A stretch of DNA of 64,000 bases, taken from Pogostemon cablin (lineage: Eukaryota; Streptophyta; Magnoliopsida; Lamiales; Lamiaceae). A model generated the notes under the pieces. The model made no database searches and was not told where the DNA came from. It saw only the letters and a program-made list of their open reading frames with translations. The translations under genes were made by a program, and so were the position numbers. This document shows, one piece after another, positions 26,491 through 39,455 of the stretch. Position 1 is the first letter of the stretch; every line of letters begins with the position of its first letter. The stretch spans positions 18,986,336 to 19,050,335 of the forward strand of contig CM042962.1 of NCBI GenBank assembly GCA_023678885.1, read 5' to 3'.

Positions 26491-27203
26491 TGTTGATGGT
26501 CGTTTTTAGCGAGTTAGATTAAGATAAATCAAGTTTGGAGTAGCGATTAACCAGACACTAAAATGGACTCATCGAACACAGTAATTTTCCCCATTGCCCC
26601 GTTAATTAGGAGTCCTTTCCATATTATTGATATTTGTATTCGTGAGTTCCATCAAGAAACATTACATGTAGAGTGAGAAATACATGTGGGTTTTGTAGAG
26701 AGATAGAGTGAAGTGGAGAAGATGAAGTTGGAGTGAAGTGAGAGGCAAGTATAGTGTCCTTCCTTTGTTGCATAAGCATTGTCTTATAGTGGAGATATTT
26801 TAGGTGAATGGTCCCCATTTGATGTTGTGTAGTCACGTGTCCTCCAAGGAATTTTATCTGTAAGAATGTACATTGAGATCCTGGCATGTTATCTTCATGC
26901 AGAATGCCTGTCGCTCTTTGATCGGCTAACATGATTAATGGACCGATGATAATTCTAGGTGGGCTGAGATCTGATGACAATAGGCTGATGGCCGAGACCA
27001 AGGGCTGACCTTATCCTCGGTGTCGGCATTTAATTCTGCCTCCTCAGTGTCAGCCTCTGCCACCTTCTTCTTCTTATGCCCAGTCAGCATGTTGGTCGGC
27101 TTCCTCTGCTTCCATTATTTCTTAAGCGTATGATCAAACTCACTCTTATCCTTTTGACCGCGCGTATAAGTCACGCTTATATGGAGTATAAATACCCATA
27201 ACA
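26491..27203 (-). repeat. 3' LTR of element D (713 bp)
   Basis: Pairs with 43900-44613. A long frame across it (26624-27001, minus) is present in the other LTR as 44071-44388 with differences and a shifted start, and is not a gene. Confidence 0.88.
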
Positions 27204-27216
27204 TTAGCCCCCCGAG
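27204..27216 (-). other. Polypurine tract of element D
   Basis: On the minus strand CTCGGGGGGCTAA directly precedes the TGTTATGGG start of the LTR. Confidence 0.65.
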
Positions 27217-28116
27217 ATTACTTCTTGTGTGTAACTGCAAGGAACAATCTCGAATATGAGCTCTAAAATTCCGTCGGCCTCGTTAAAAACCTCCATACGA
27301 GAAAACTCAGTGGGAAAAACTTTTATGTAGGAAAAAGAGTACCATAAGAACTTTAGAATTCTGATGTGAAATGGACCCTCTTCTATCTGCTTATCCATCA
27401 GCGTGGATGTCGCACATGTGTAATGATCAGAAATCTTTTCTTTATGTTTCTGTTTTTCTGATCGTTGATTTCATCCTAGCGTCCGACTGGGATTGATATA
27501 TTTTTTTATACTTTAATCAACTGAGCTATTTGATTTGACTTTTCTTCTTCAGCTTCCAAGATGTAGGATCGGTCTTATCTTTAGCCCCCGAGTCCCCGAG
27601 ATGGAGTGTCGAGTTCTGAATCTTTCTTTGCAGAGTGATTGGCCTTTCACATTCAGACATCAATCTGATTTTCCTCTATACTTTAACCAACTGAGCTATT
27701 CTTCTTGGAGGGTGATTCATCGGCTTTTCATCTAGAATATTTCCTCAGTTTAGCATCGGCATCTGCTTGAGATGTTTTTGCTTTTATCTTCCTCGGTTCG
27801 GCATCCGCATATACAATATTTTTGTTTCCACTTCACCCAAATATATTTTCTCTCTCTACTTTTCTTTGAGTGTTGCAATTTTCTTCTCCTTGACTTGAGA
27901 TTTCATCCATGTTCTAAACAACTTAGCTATTTCCTCCAATTTTTGTTGGGATTGGATTTTCAGCCCCCAAAGTGTAAAGACAGGTTCTGAATTCTTTATT
28001 TTCTTTTCATCCTGCAAAACTGAGTTAATTGTAATAACTTTAATATAATTTCACCTTACTTGATTTGGAAAGATCATTCCGATCTAATCCCATTTGTTAT
28101 TAACCGCTCCCATTGA

Positions 28117-28470
28117 GTATTTGAGCAAAACACTCTAACCAACCGAGTTATCTCTCTTCATAGAGAGATTATTCACATTGTGAGCCCCGAGCTACATTGA
28201 TTATTTATGTTGTGAGCCCCCGAGCTACATCTCCGTTTGAGTATTTGAGAAAAATACTCTAACCAATCGAGCTATCTCTCTTCAATAGAGAGATTATTCA
28301 CATTGTGAGCCCCGAGCTACATTGATTATTAATATTGTGAGCCCCCGAGCTATATCTCAATTTGAGTATTTGAGCAAAATACTCTAACCAACCGAGTTAT
28401 CTCTCTTCATAGAGAGATTATTCACATTGTGAGGGCCCAAGCTACATTGATTATTCATATTGTAAGCCTT
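28117..28470 (-). repeat. Three tandem ~127-bp units with the D-arm motif
   Basis: Each unit has GAGTATTTGAG, ACTCTAACCAACCGAGTTATC, a perfect CTCTCTTCAATAGAGAG-type hairpin, and two GTGAGCCCCCGAGCTAC blocks. Confidence 0.85.
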
Positions 28471-28689
28471 GAGAATACTAATGGTGAGTATGATGATGCA
28501 AATGATAATGATGTTAATGATGATGATATGATGATGCTTATAGTGCGATGATGAGTATGTTTTCGAGTCGTAACTCGTCTTTTCATAGGCTCCTGCCTAT
28601 TTTCCCGAGTCATGACTCGCCTTTCCCTTGGCACTTGGCCTTCACGCCTTTCCTTTTGTGGCTGAGGATAATACCATATCCTCATACAT

Positions 28690-30510
28690 GTCCCTTTTTT
28701 TAATTTTTTTGTCGATATACAACCTCATATTCCCTTTTCGGATTTAATATTCCGATATTAGATTTTTCCTCCATAATATTTTCCTTCTTTATTCTTGGAT
28801 TTGATATCCCATAAGATTTTCCATCCATAGATTTTTCTTTCTTATTCTTGAAGTTGATATACGATATGTGTTTTTCCACCCAAAATATTTTCCATACAAT
28901 AAGAGATTTTCCTTCCAAAATATTTCTTTTCGACATAAGATGTTCTATCCATAAGATTTTTCTTCCAACATAAGATTTTTCTTTTTTATTCTTGAAATTG
29001 ATATCCCGATATAAGATTTTCCATCCAAAATATTTTTTCACCCAAAAGATTTTCCATACGATATAAGATTTTTCTTCCAAAAAATTTCGTTCTGGCATAA
29101 GATGTTCCATCCATAATATTTTTCTTCCAACATAAGATTTTTATTTTTTATTTCTGAAGTTGATATCTTGATATAAGATTTTCCATCCAAAAGATTTTTT
29201 CCCATCTAAAAGATTTTCCTTCCAACAAAAGATTTTCCATCCTAAAGACTATCCCTATTTATTCTTGGAGTTGATATCCCCACATCAATTTTTCATCCAT
29301 AAGATTTTTCTTATTTATGTTAATGCTCTAACCAACCGAACTAACCATCCTAAAGATTAGAACCGAGCCTAGACCAGTAAGAACCGATATCATAATTTTT
29401 TATAAATTTTGATAGTATGATTTCCATAAACTCCGATACTGTAATTTTCACAAATTTCGATAGCATGATTTCTATAAAACTTTGATATCATAATTTTTCA
29501 CAAATTCGAACCCATAGTTTTCCACAGATACTGATAATATAATTTTCCACAAATTTTGATAGTATTATTTTCCATGAATACCGATATCATAATTTTCTAA
29601 AACTTTTGAAACCATAGTTTTCCATGAATACCGATATTATAATTTTTCACAAATTCCAATAGCATTATTTCCATAAACTTCAATACCGTAATTTTCCACA
29701 AATTCCAATATCATAATTTCCATAAATATCGATACCATAATTTTTCACAAATTTCGATAGCAGAATTCCATGAACTCTGATATCGTAATCTCCCACAAAT
29801 TCCGATACGTAATTTCCCATAAATTCCGATAACAAGATTCCTTAAATTCCAATAACATAATTTCCATAAATTCGGATACCATTATATTCCATAAATTCTG
29901 ATTACGATATCGTAATTTCTCAAAAAAATTTCACAAATTCCATACCATAATTTCCCATTAATTTTGACACCGTAATTTTCCATCATATACCCCCACGGAT
30001 TTCAATACCATGATTTTCCATAAATCCCAATAACCTATAATTTCTGTAAATTTCAATAAGATTTTTCTTCCGACCTCATATATTTCATCCATAAGATTTT
30101 CTAACATAAGGAGTTGATATCCCAACATAAAATTTTTCTTATATATTTTTTGGTGTTGATATCCTGACATCCGACTTTTCATCCATAATATTTTCCTTTC
30201 TTGGAGTTGATATTTCGACATAACATTTTTCACGAGTTGATATCCAGATATAAGATTTTCCACCATAGGATTTTCCTTCTTTACTTTTGATGTTGATATC
30301 CCGACATAAGATTTTCCACTATAAGAAACTCTGATACCATAATTTTTCGTAAATCTTGATATCGTAATTTCCCATAAATTCCAATTACACGATTTTCAAC
30401 CATATACCCCCAATAGCTTTCAATACCGTGATTTTCCATGATTAGATTTTCTTTCCGACATAAGATTTTCCATCCAAAAGATTTTTCTCCCGACATTAGA
30501 TTTTCCATCC
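28690..30510 (-). repeat. Degenerate short tandem arrays inside element D
   Basis: 28690-29310 and 30060-30510 repeat CATAAGATTTTCCATCC-like units. 29370-30050 repeats a CCGATACCATAATTTTCCAC-like unit, about 30-40 bp long with many variants. Long minus-strand frames here (28700-29110, 29958-30266, 30281-30508) are repeat translations (ENLMSGYQ-type echoes), not genes. Confidence 0.8.
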
Positions 30511-31479
30511 ATTAGATATTTATTTTTAACGTTCTAACAAACTGAGCTACTTCAACCAATCCTTTGCGACAAATGTTAAAACTTTTCTTTCGCGGGTTGA
30601 TCAACTACACCTTAAAAATCTGATGTTTTCTTTCTTTGAAGGTTAAATCCAAGTTCGGCAAGTACGCTCTAGCCCACCGAGCTACCAATATTTCTTTCTC
30701 TTTACATGCTGAATCTTTCCCTTTCTTTAAGACTGAACATTAATTTTTCTTGTATGAATTCTTCTTGACTGCTAACCTTCTATTCCTGATAGTTGACGTT
30801 GGAAATCTCCTTTCTTTTCCATTGTTTACGCGCTAACCAATTGTATCACATATTAGATTGGAGGATTGGATTTCCTTTTTCCCTTCTTGATTCGGATTGA
30901 ATCCGACTTCTTTATTGTTGAAATTTCTTCTTACTGAGAATACCTTTATCCCAAATAAAATATTTTTCTTTCTTCTATCCGAGCTTTGATTACCGAAAAT
31001 TCCTTTATGCCAGATCATAAATTAACATATTTTTCTTTCTTCTGTTCGGACTGATTCCACGCTTTAACCCACTGAACTACAATCTTTTTCTCATTGTAGA
31101 ACGAAGTTTTTAAGCTAAAAGTTGGATAAAATTTAGAGTTTGACCTTTCACCTTGAGGGATGAAGTTGAATCTCTTTTTAATGGAGGTTGAAGTTCTACG
31201 TGTTACAAACTGTGCCATCCTTTCTTTTATTTCTTGAAGTTTGAAACTCGATATTTACTGATCTTTTCTGGATAGCTGAAGGCGAATACCCTTTGTTTTC
31301 TTTCTTTCTTACATGAATTCTTATATCCACGCTGTATTTTCCTGCATGGATTTTTTTTATCGTGAATAATCAGACCTCCGAGCAAGGAGGCAAAATCTCC
31401 GAACATCTGACCTCCAAGGTATGAGGGCAGAACACTAGACCTCTGAGGTAGGAGGGCAGGACGTCCGATGGGTGAGAGG

Positions 31480-31720
31480 TTGGTAGAGAATCCAACCTCC
31501 GATGGATGGATGAGGTTGGATTTCCCTTTCAATCCACGCTCTAACCAACTAAGCTATCTGATTTCTTTCTTGAAGAATATTACGTGACCTCCTTTAACTG
31601 AGGTAAGAAGTAGAACATCCGACTCCGATGGACGGATGAGGTTGGATTTCCCTTTCAATCCACACTCTAACCGACTGAGCTAGCTGCTTTCTTTCTTGAA
31701 GAAGATTATGTACCGAGGTA
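31480..31720 (-). repeat. Local duplication with GAGGTTGGATTTCCC and the D-arm motif
   Basis: A block starting with TCCGATGGAYGGATGAGGTT and ending TTTCTTTCTTGAAGAA occurs at about 31498-31578 and 31626-31706, each with a D-arm-like motif in the middle. A third, partial copy follows near 31740. Confidence 0.75.
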
Positions 31721-31920
31721 AGAAGCATAACATCCGACCTCTGATAGATGGATGAGGTTGGATTTTCTTACATCCTTACTTTCTTGCATTCTTGCATGTA
31801 TCCGTTGAGGATCTTCTCGACTTACACTCAAACTGACTGATCTAATCACGCACTCTCCCCATGCGATTTTTTTCTATTTAAATCTTGTCAGTAAATAACC
31901 GACGCTCTAACCAACTGAGG

Positions 31921-32880
31921 TATATTTCAAAAACCTTTCTTATCTTTAATTCTTCTTTCATGGATCATCTGCGCCCTCTTCATCCTTAGACATTGGCCCT
32001 CGCCTCGGCCTTGATCGGTGTGAAATTCACCTAGAATTTGGGCTTAAATTGCATGAATTTAATAGGATTTATTTGGCTTTAATACAATAATTAAGTATGA
32101 TTTTAATAAAAATATTTTTAATTGCTTAATTAGCTTGAGAAAGGTATTTTTGTTCATTTTTTCAGAAAAAGGGTGATTTTGAGGTAAAAATATATTCTTG
32201 ATAAGAAGTGGAAGATGTGGGAGAAAACGGTGCTCAATTCAGGGTTAAAACGAGGAAAAACGGAACAAAATAAAATTGGAATGGAGAAATTGGGCTGGTT
32301 GATGCTGAATTGGACACACTTGAGCTGCAGAGGGAGCTGATGGGCTGAAGTTTAAATGGGCCTGCAGCTTTTACTAATTGAAAAAGAAGAAGAAGGATGT
32401 ATATTTCAAAAACCCTTTTCTTATCTTCAATTCTTCTTTCATGGATCATCCGCGCCCCCTTCATCCTTAGACCTTGGCCCTCGCCTCAGCCTTCATCGGC
32501 GTGAAATTCACCTAGAATTTGGGCTTAAATTGAATGAATTTAATAGGATTTATTTGACTTTAATACAATAATTAAGTATGATTTTAATGAAAATATTTTT
32601 AATTGCTTAATTAGCTTGAGAAAGGTATTTTTGTTCATTTTTTCAGAAAAAGGATGATTTTGAGGTAAAAATATATTTTTGATAAGAAGTGGAAGATGTA
32701 AGAGAAAACGGTGCTCAATTCGGAGTTAAAACGAGGAAAAATAGAACAAAATAAAATTGGAATGGAGAAATTGGGCTGGTTGATGCTGAAATGGACACAC
32801 TTGGGCTGCAGAGGGAGCTGATGGGCTGAAGTTCAAATGGGCCTGCAGCCTTTATTAATTGAAAAAGAAGAAGAAGGATG
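31921..32880. repeat. 479-bp tandem duplication across the element C/flank junction
   Basis: Unit 1 31921-32399 and unit 2 32400-32880 both start TATATTTCAAAAACC and end AAGAAGAAGGATG. Each holds ~90 bp of element D followed by the first ~390 bp of element C's LTR. The duplication therefore arose after C inserted, and it makes the apparent 5' LTR 459 bp longer than the 3' LTR. Confidence 0.88.
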
Positions 32881-34345
32881 CGGCTGCTGGGTTTTGAACC
32901 CGTGACCACAGCCTTACTCATGCCATCTGGGCAACGCACGTGCATGCATCAGATTTGCTCCCAAAATTAATTTGGGACGTTGCTAGCAGCTGATTAAAAT
33001 GATGAAAAAAAGAATCAACTGGGATTCGAACCCAAGATCATCACCATCAGTCGGTTCTTGAACCCAGCGCCAGAACCGTCCGGCCAGACCACACCTTGCA
33101 TCCGGCTCAGTAGCGGTTCACCCTTTAAACCCACTTCCTGATCCGGTTCTAGCACAAAAATTCATTAAAATTTTCATAAATTCCATCCATGTCCCATATC
33201 CTCAAGTATCCCACATTGGAAAATTAGTCCAACACTCCTCTAACCCTATAGCTATAAATACCACTCATTTGGAAGCCTCACACAACAATTCTCACCCATT
33301 AAATTCCATTAAATTGAATCATTAAATTCAATAGTTGAAGAGAGCTTTATAAGATCTCCATAGTTGAGATCCCTCCCCCTTTTGGGGTGAGGGATCCGTC
33401 CGAAGTTTAAATATTTTTTCTAGATTATGATTTTATTTTTTTCCAAGAAGGTGGGGACACCAAGGATAGGATGATCCTCATGGATGTAAAACTTCAATAG
33501 GTTAAATCTAATCCTACTTGTTATCTTAATTTGCTTTGGTGGGTGATTAATGCATGATTATGTTTTTTAATTGAATTTTCGACTATGATTAGATTTTGTT
33601 TATGGAATATGTATGCATGCTTTAATTTGGGATTAATGTCTTTGATATTAGTGTATAGTGATTAGGTTATGTATTGTGTATCAACATGTCTTCTTGTTAC
33701 TTTCACTTTAGTTGCTTTGCATGATTATCATATATGAGTTTTTTCTATTTATTGCATGAGGATTAATATGGGGAGAGTTTGGCCAAAACCTTCCTATGTT
33801 TAGAACTACATAAACGAACACTAGCGAGATTACTTGTGATTGAGTTAGTGAAGGGGACCAAGCCAATGTGAGCATATTACCTAGAAAGGGAACACTAGGA
33901 AAACGTTCCTGCCTTCGTGATAATATCTCTATATTGGTATATTAATATCCATAAGTATCTATGGAAATTGTGAGCATTGGAGACGATCTAATGAGCCATT
34001 TTTACTTGCATCCTATTCATCTTGGTCAAGAGCTTAGGTGTAGGTATGATTTAGTGATCGCCCTTACCAAGATTAGTTTAAAAATGGAATCAATTAATGA
34101 TTATTTGAGTGCATCGAGAAACTACCATTGCATACAAAAATATTATAATTAGATTTATTTCTTTGCATTTTATTTCCTTTTATTTTTCTTTTCCCTCCTT
34201 TTCGATCGTCCCTAACTAATTATGATACTATACCTAAAGACCATGAATCCTAAATTCTCACGGTTCGATAATTCAACTTGGTTGCCCATGCCTACATGAA
34301 AAGAGTACGCTTGCTCTTTTACATTGAATAATGCGATCAAGTTCA
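32012..34345 (+). repeat. 5' LTR of element C
   Basis: Ends GATCAAGTTCA. The frame 33961-34152 also occurs in the 3' LTR (37552-37734) and is not a gene. Confidence 0.88.
32885..33110 (-). repeat. tRNA T-arm-like segments in the LTR of element C
   Basis: On the minus strand GGTCACGGGTTCAAAACCC (about 32888-32907) and TTGGGTTCGAATCCCAG (about 33018-33034) look like T-arms with B-box sequence. A third GGTTC...GAACC palindrome lies near 33050. The same segments recur at 36443-36660 in the 3' LTR. They may be remains of tRNA-derived SINEs. Confidence 0.55.
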
Positions 34346-34365
34346 TGGCACCGCTTGCCGGAAAA
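34346..34365 (+). other. Primer binding site of element C (degenerate)
   Basis: TGGCACCGCTTGCCGGAAAA follows the LTR directly and is a weakened version of the tRNA-Asp-type site. Confidence 0.6.
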
Positions 34366-36011
34366 TTTAGTTGTATTTGTGACTTTGGGTTTGTTGAGTG
34401 GTTAGGGTAGGGACATTTTTTTTTGCTTTGATTTGTTTTTTATTTTATGGTTGTGTTTGTAGGGACAAAAGCGTGGAGCCATGGTATTGGCCTTGAAGAG
34501 CAAAGGAGTGGTGCAAATTGAGGTAACGAACATCTTCTCAACTTAAATTTGACTTTGTCTAATTTAAGTTTGGGGGTATGTTCTCTTTATTACTTGACTT
34601 TTTACGATTTGAATTAAAAAATTACATCCATGAACTCCTAGTTGAGCATATTGCACCAGCGCACGTTTAAGTCCTTACTCTTTTTTTTGGCACATATTTT
34701 CTCTTTTTTTGTTATTTTTGTTTTTCGTGCTTTTGTTGCTTTCAATAAGGAGAAAATCTTTCTTTGCTCTCTCGTGCTTAGTTGTGAGAAATTTCGGGAC
34801 TATGATGTTTGGTTGAGACTTGTGACGAGATGAATTTTAGTTGTGTACTTGTTGAGTTATGGTTTATGCTTGATTTGTGTTGTCTTTCACTACTATTAGC
34901 CCGTGAGCTTTTGAGCCTTAAAATCATGAAATCAAATAATTTTTCCTTTCTTGTGTATGCATCATTCTTTTGTGTGCATTCTAGAACTTGCCATTGTGTC
35001 TTCTTGAAACTACATGTGTGTGAAGATTGTTGGAAATGATTTAAGGCCATCTTTGTTTTGACAAGTCACTTAGCCAAATTAATCATTCCAAATGAAATCA
35101 TATCGTAGTTTGCCCCTTTGAGCTTATTATAATTATTTCTTTGGCAACCTACAAATTTATCCATTTTTATCCATATTTTATATCCTAATCATCTTTGTCG
35201 ATTAGTAGAAGATTAATGGGGATAAAGTGGTTGAATTGAGCTTACAAGAGAGTTTGGAAAGAGAGAAATAGTGAAAGTGCAAGAAAAGAGGGAGAAAAGA
35301 AGAAAAAAAAATGGAGGTTGAGAAAAAAAAAGTGAGTGAAGCTTGTATAAAAGAAGTATAAAGGAGCTCTACTAGAAAAATGAAAAGAGAGCCCTTGGTG
35401 AAAAAAGAGAAAAAAACTCAATAGTGGAAGAAGATAAGAAAAAGGTTCTTTATTTTGTTGGATTGATAAATTCTATTTGTGATTAAGGTGGAAAAATGAA
35501 AAAGTGGGAATGAGAGTTGATATTGGCAACCAACTTGAATTCTTCACTTATTTGAGGAAAGAGAGAGTGAGAGTTGATAATGGCCGTCAACTTAAAATTC
35601 TCTACTAATCTTGAGCTTACTTTTCCTAAATATTTTTCACACCCAAAACCAAAGAATCTACATTAAAACCCTATATAAAGACCTTTTTGATTCAATAATT
35701 AACACACATAAAAATAGTGGAGAGCTTAGACTTTTGGCAAGCATATGGTAATGACATGCATTTGAATTGATTTTTGAGAGTATACACTTCTCCCATACAC
35801 CCTTTGAGTGTGAGAGTGAAAAGCCAAATCTAGAGAGGAGTAGTGGAAGTTACACTTGCTTGCGTTTTCCTAAGCTTAACTTGTACACATTTAAATTGAT
35901 GTCTCGTTATTTATTTTGATTGAATTGAAATGGTTTTGAAATGACTCAATTCTCATTGATATCTTGATTCAATTCTAGGTGAATTCCTCTCCTCGTTCTT
36001 TCTTTTCTTTC
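34366..36011 (+). other. Non-coding internal region of element C
   Basis: No gene. Landmarks shared with A and B: TTTAAGTTTGGGGGT (34561), TTGAGCCTTAAAATCATGA (34911), TCTAGAACTTGCC (34979), AAGGCCATCTTTG (35043). 35220-35560 is a purine-rich GAA/AAG zone. Confidence 0.65.
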
Positions 36012-36050
36012 GTTGCTCGAGGACGAGCAACACTCTAAATTTGGGGGGTT
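36012..36050 (+). other. Hairpin and polypurine tract of element C
   Basis: GTTGCTCG-AGGA-CGAGCAAC (36012-36031, perfect 8-bp stem), then CTAAATTTGGGGGGTT up to the LTR start. Confidence 0.82.
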
Positions 36051-37925
36051 TGATCGGCGTGAAATTCACCTTGAATTTGGGCTTAAATTGCATGAAATTA
36101 ATTGGATTTATTTGGCTTTAATACAATAATTAAGTATAATTTTAATGAAAATATTTTTAATTGCTTAATTAGTTTGAGAAAGGTATTTTTGTTCATTTTT
36201 GCAGAAAAAAGGTGATTTTGAGGCAAAAAATATATTCTTGATAAGAAAAGGAAGATGTGGGAGAAAACGATGCTCAATTCGGAGTTAAAACGAGGAAAAA
36301 CGGAACAAAATAAAATTGGAATGGAGAAATTGGGCTGGTTGGTGCTGAATTGGACACACTTGGGCTGCAGAGGGAGCTAATGGGCTGAAGTTCAAATGGG
36401 CCTGCAGCCTTTATTAATTAAGAAAGAAGAAGAAGGATGCGGCTGCTGGGTTTTGAACCCGTGACCACAGCCTTACTCACGCCCTTATCAACCATCTGGG
36501 CTCGCATGTGCATGCATCAGATTTGCACCCGAAATTAATTTGAACCGTTGCTAGCAGCAGATTAAAATGAAGAAAAAAAGGATCAACTGGGATTCGAACC
36601 CAAGAACATCACCATCAGTCGGTTCTTGAACCCAGCGCCTGAACCGTCTGGCCAGACCACACCTTGCGTCCGATTTAGCAGCGGTTCACCCTTTAAACCC
36701 ACTTCCTGAACCGGTTCTAGCCCAAAAATTCATTAAAAATTTCATAAATTCCATCCATGTCCCATATCCTCAAGTATCCCACATTGGAAAAATAGTCCAA
36801 CACTCCTCTCACCCTATAGCTATAAATACCACTCATTTGGAAGCCTCACACAACAATTCTCATCCATTAAATTTCATTAAATTGAATCATTAGATTCAAT
36901 AGTTGAAGAGAGCTTTTTAAGATCTCCACAGTTGAGATCTCTCCCCCTTTCGGGGTGAGGGACCCTTCCGAAGTTTAAATATTTTTCTAGATTAGGATTT
37001 TATTATTTTCCAAGAAGGTGGGGACACCAAGGAAAGGATGATCCTCATGGATGTAAAACTTCAATAGGTGAATTCTAATCATACTTATTATCTTAATTTG
37101 CTTTGGTGGGTGATTAATGCATGATTATGTTTCTTAATTGAATTTCCGACTATGATTAGGTTATGTTTATGGAATATGTATGCATGCTTTAATTTGGGAT
37201 TAATGCATTTGATATTAGTGTATAGTGATTAGGTTGTGTATTGTGTATCAACATCTCTTGATGTTGCTTTCACCTTAGTTGCTTTACATGATTATCATAT
37301 GTGAGTTTTTTCCATTTATTGTAAGAGGATTAATATGGGGGGAGTTTGGCCAAAACCTTCCTATGTTTAGAACTACATAAATGAACACTAGCAAGATTAC
37401 TTGTGATTAAGTTAGTGAAGGGGACCAAGCCAATGTGAGCATTGTACCTAGAAAGGGAACACTAGTAAAATATCCCTGCCTACTAGAAAAAATTCTTCGT
37501 GATAATATCTCTATATTGGTATATTAATATCCGTAAGTACCTATAGAAATTGTGAGCATTGGAGATGATCTAATGAGCCATTTTTACTTGCATCCTATTC
37601 ATCTTGGTCAAGAGCTTAGGTGTATGTATGATTTAGTGATCGCCCTTACCATGATTAGTTTAAAAATGAAATCAATTAATGATTGTTTTAGTGTATCGAG
37701 AAACAACCATTGCACACAAAAATATTGTAATTAGTTTATTCCTTTGCATTTTATTTCCTTTTATTTTTCTTTTCCCTCCTTTTCGATCGTCCCTAACTAA
37801 TTACGATAATATAACTAAAGGCCATGAATCCTGAATTCTCCCGGTTAGATAATTCAACTTGGTTGCCCTTGCCTACACGATAAGAGTATGCTTGCTCTTT
37901 TACATTGAAACTGCGATCAAGTTCA
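36051..37925 (+). repeat. 3' LTR of element C (1875 bp)
   Basis: Starts TGATCGGCG and ends GATCAAGTTCA; matches 32490-34345. Confidence 0.92.
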
Positions 37926-38066
37926 GGCCTCGACATCTCTTTTTTTAATTTTTCTTTTTTCCACGGTATGATGTGAGAATTGGATTCTCATAGTTAACAT
38001 CTACACTCAACCAACTGAGCTATGACGAATTCTTCGCCTTCATTCTCCTATTTGAAAACACATCTT

Positions 38067-39455
38067 TGTCATACCCGAATTGATGGAGCCTCGTATTGGA
38101 TTGTATATTAAAAGTCTATCTTTTTGTATGAACAATGTCATAATAATTTATTTGAAATGAGAATCATACTATCAAATGATTGCGTCTTTAATTTATTTAT
38201 ATGTCGATGCAATAGTCCATTTACTTTATACTGTAGATAATACGTTGTGCGACAACACGTGGAAGATCATATAATTAGTTTCCTTATAAATTATAAACAG
38301 ATGCTCACAATCGAGATAGACGATAACTCTCTATCGAGATGGTTGTAGTGTGATTTGGTATTAGTTTGTCTTGACTATAGAATCACATTAGTGCACTTTG
38401 TGTGTATTGAGCAGGACCGCTTGAGATCGTTCGATTTATACCGACTATATAGGAGAACTTGATCTCTGTTATTATGGATGTTCGTGTTCTTAATCCCTAT
38501 ACAATAACCTCGACATGTAAGGCAGTATGTATTTCTTTGATTCATCAATGAGTGAGATTTACATGTAATTAAATTAAGAAACTCGATGAGTTGGGAAATA
38601 GTGCTGTCTCTATGGTATGATGTTGATTGTATAGAAGGAATCTGTATCCAATATAGGTTGATGATGTCCCCTTGAGGAGCTAATAAAGATTATCATGTAA
38701 ACCCTGCAGGTGGATTTATTCCGGGATGATAATGAGGTTGAGTGGTACTACTCTCGGATGAGATATTAATTAATGGAGTTGTCAGTAACTTAATTAATTA
38801 ATGGACATTGTATATCTTAAACAAGGGGAGACTAAAAGGCTCGTAATAAGAAGGAGCCCATAACGTAATTATGGAATTAGAACGGTAGTGCAGTAATAAT
38901 ATTTTAGTGGTATGTATTATTATTATTGGACTTAAATATAAGCTTTGAGCTAAGCTTGGATACTTAAGCCCAATAGAGGCCCAACTCTAATTTCTCCTCC
39001 TGGTCCCGTTGTAGCCCATATTTAAGTCATCTCAGCTGTCTGGAAACCCTAACTGAAAAGTAATTCATGCCTAACACTATGAGGAGAGTGAGGAAATAGT
39101 AGATTGAGAAGATCTCTAAGATCGTCGCCCATATGACGTCGAGATTGGTCTTGGGAATACAGCAGAAGATCGGAAGGTTGTTTGCTGCTGCTGTTCATCA
39201 ACTTCCACTATTTTTCTTAAATCTTTGTGGAACTCTAAACTGGACAAGAGATACATCGGTGGAAAGCCACTGAAGAGAGGATCATTTTGGCGCATAGATC
39301 ACTTAAATCGAAGATGAGATGAGAGAGTTATGCCCAAAACGGTGAGGCTGCGCAGGCTGCCGGCGAGAATCTTTCTTCTTCAACATACCCTGGTGAAAGG
39401 TAATGCGTTTTTATGTTTTCTTGCTTTCGCTGAATATAGAATCATATGGAACCCT
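38067..39455. mobile_element. Probable solo LTR inserted in element D
   Basis: This block lacks the D-arm repeats that surround it. It begins TGTCATACCCG and may end at CCCTAACA. A copy of the ~105-bp module found in LTRs of A and B is at 39254-39366, followed by a GCTGCCGGCGAGAAT end like that in B. Blocks such as GTTGTCAGTAACTTAATTAA are familiar from plant LTRs. No target duplication was found, so the ends are uncertain. Confidence 0.4.

Larger units (their letters stand above)
27508..31925 (-). repeat. D-arm-like motif array, downstream half of element D
   Basis: On the minus strand, variants of TAGCTCAGTTGGTTAGAGC recur at about 27512, 27682, 27912, 28133, 28258, 28382, 29325, 30530, 30669, 31063, 31535, 31665 and 31901. 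This is the tRNA D-arm/A-box sequence. The acceptor stem, anticodon arm and T-arm are not attached, so these are not tRNA genes. The DNA between motifs is T/C-rich and varies from unit to unit. Confidence 0.8.
32012..37925 (+). mobile_element. LTR element C: non-autonomous LTR retrotransposon nested in D
   Basis: 5' LTR 32012-34345 (lengthened by the duplication; the second LTR start is near 32490), 3' LTR 36051-37925. The target duplication GGCCT lies at 32007-32011 and 37926-37930. The 1705-bp internal region has a degenerate primer site, the conserved hairpin and a polypurine tract, but no coding sequence. It belongs with A and B: LTR starts are TGATCGG or TGATRAG and internal landmarks are the same. 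Confidence 0.92.

Noticed and set aside
26624..27001. Conserved 125-residue protein, also at 44071-44388
   Set aside because: The two copies are the two LTRs of element D; conservation is due to LTR duplication.
28690..30510. Minus-strand protein genes with repeated peptides
   Set aside because: The peptides mirror degenerate T-rich DNA repeats and have no family resemblance.
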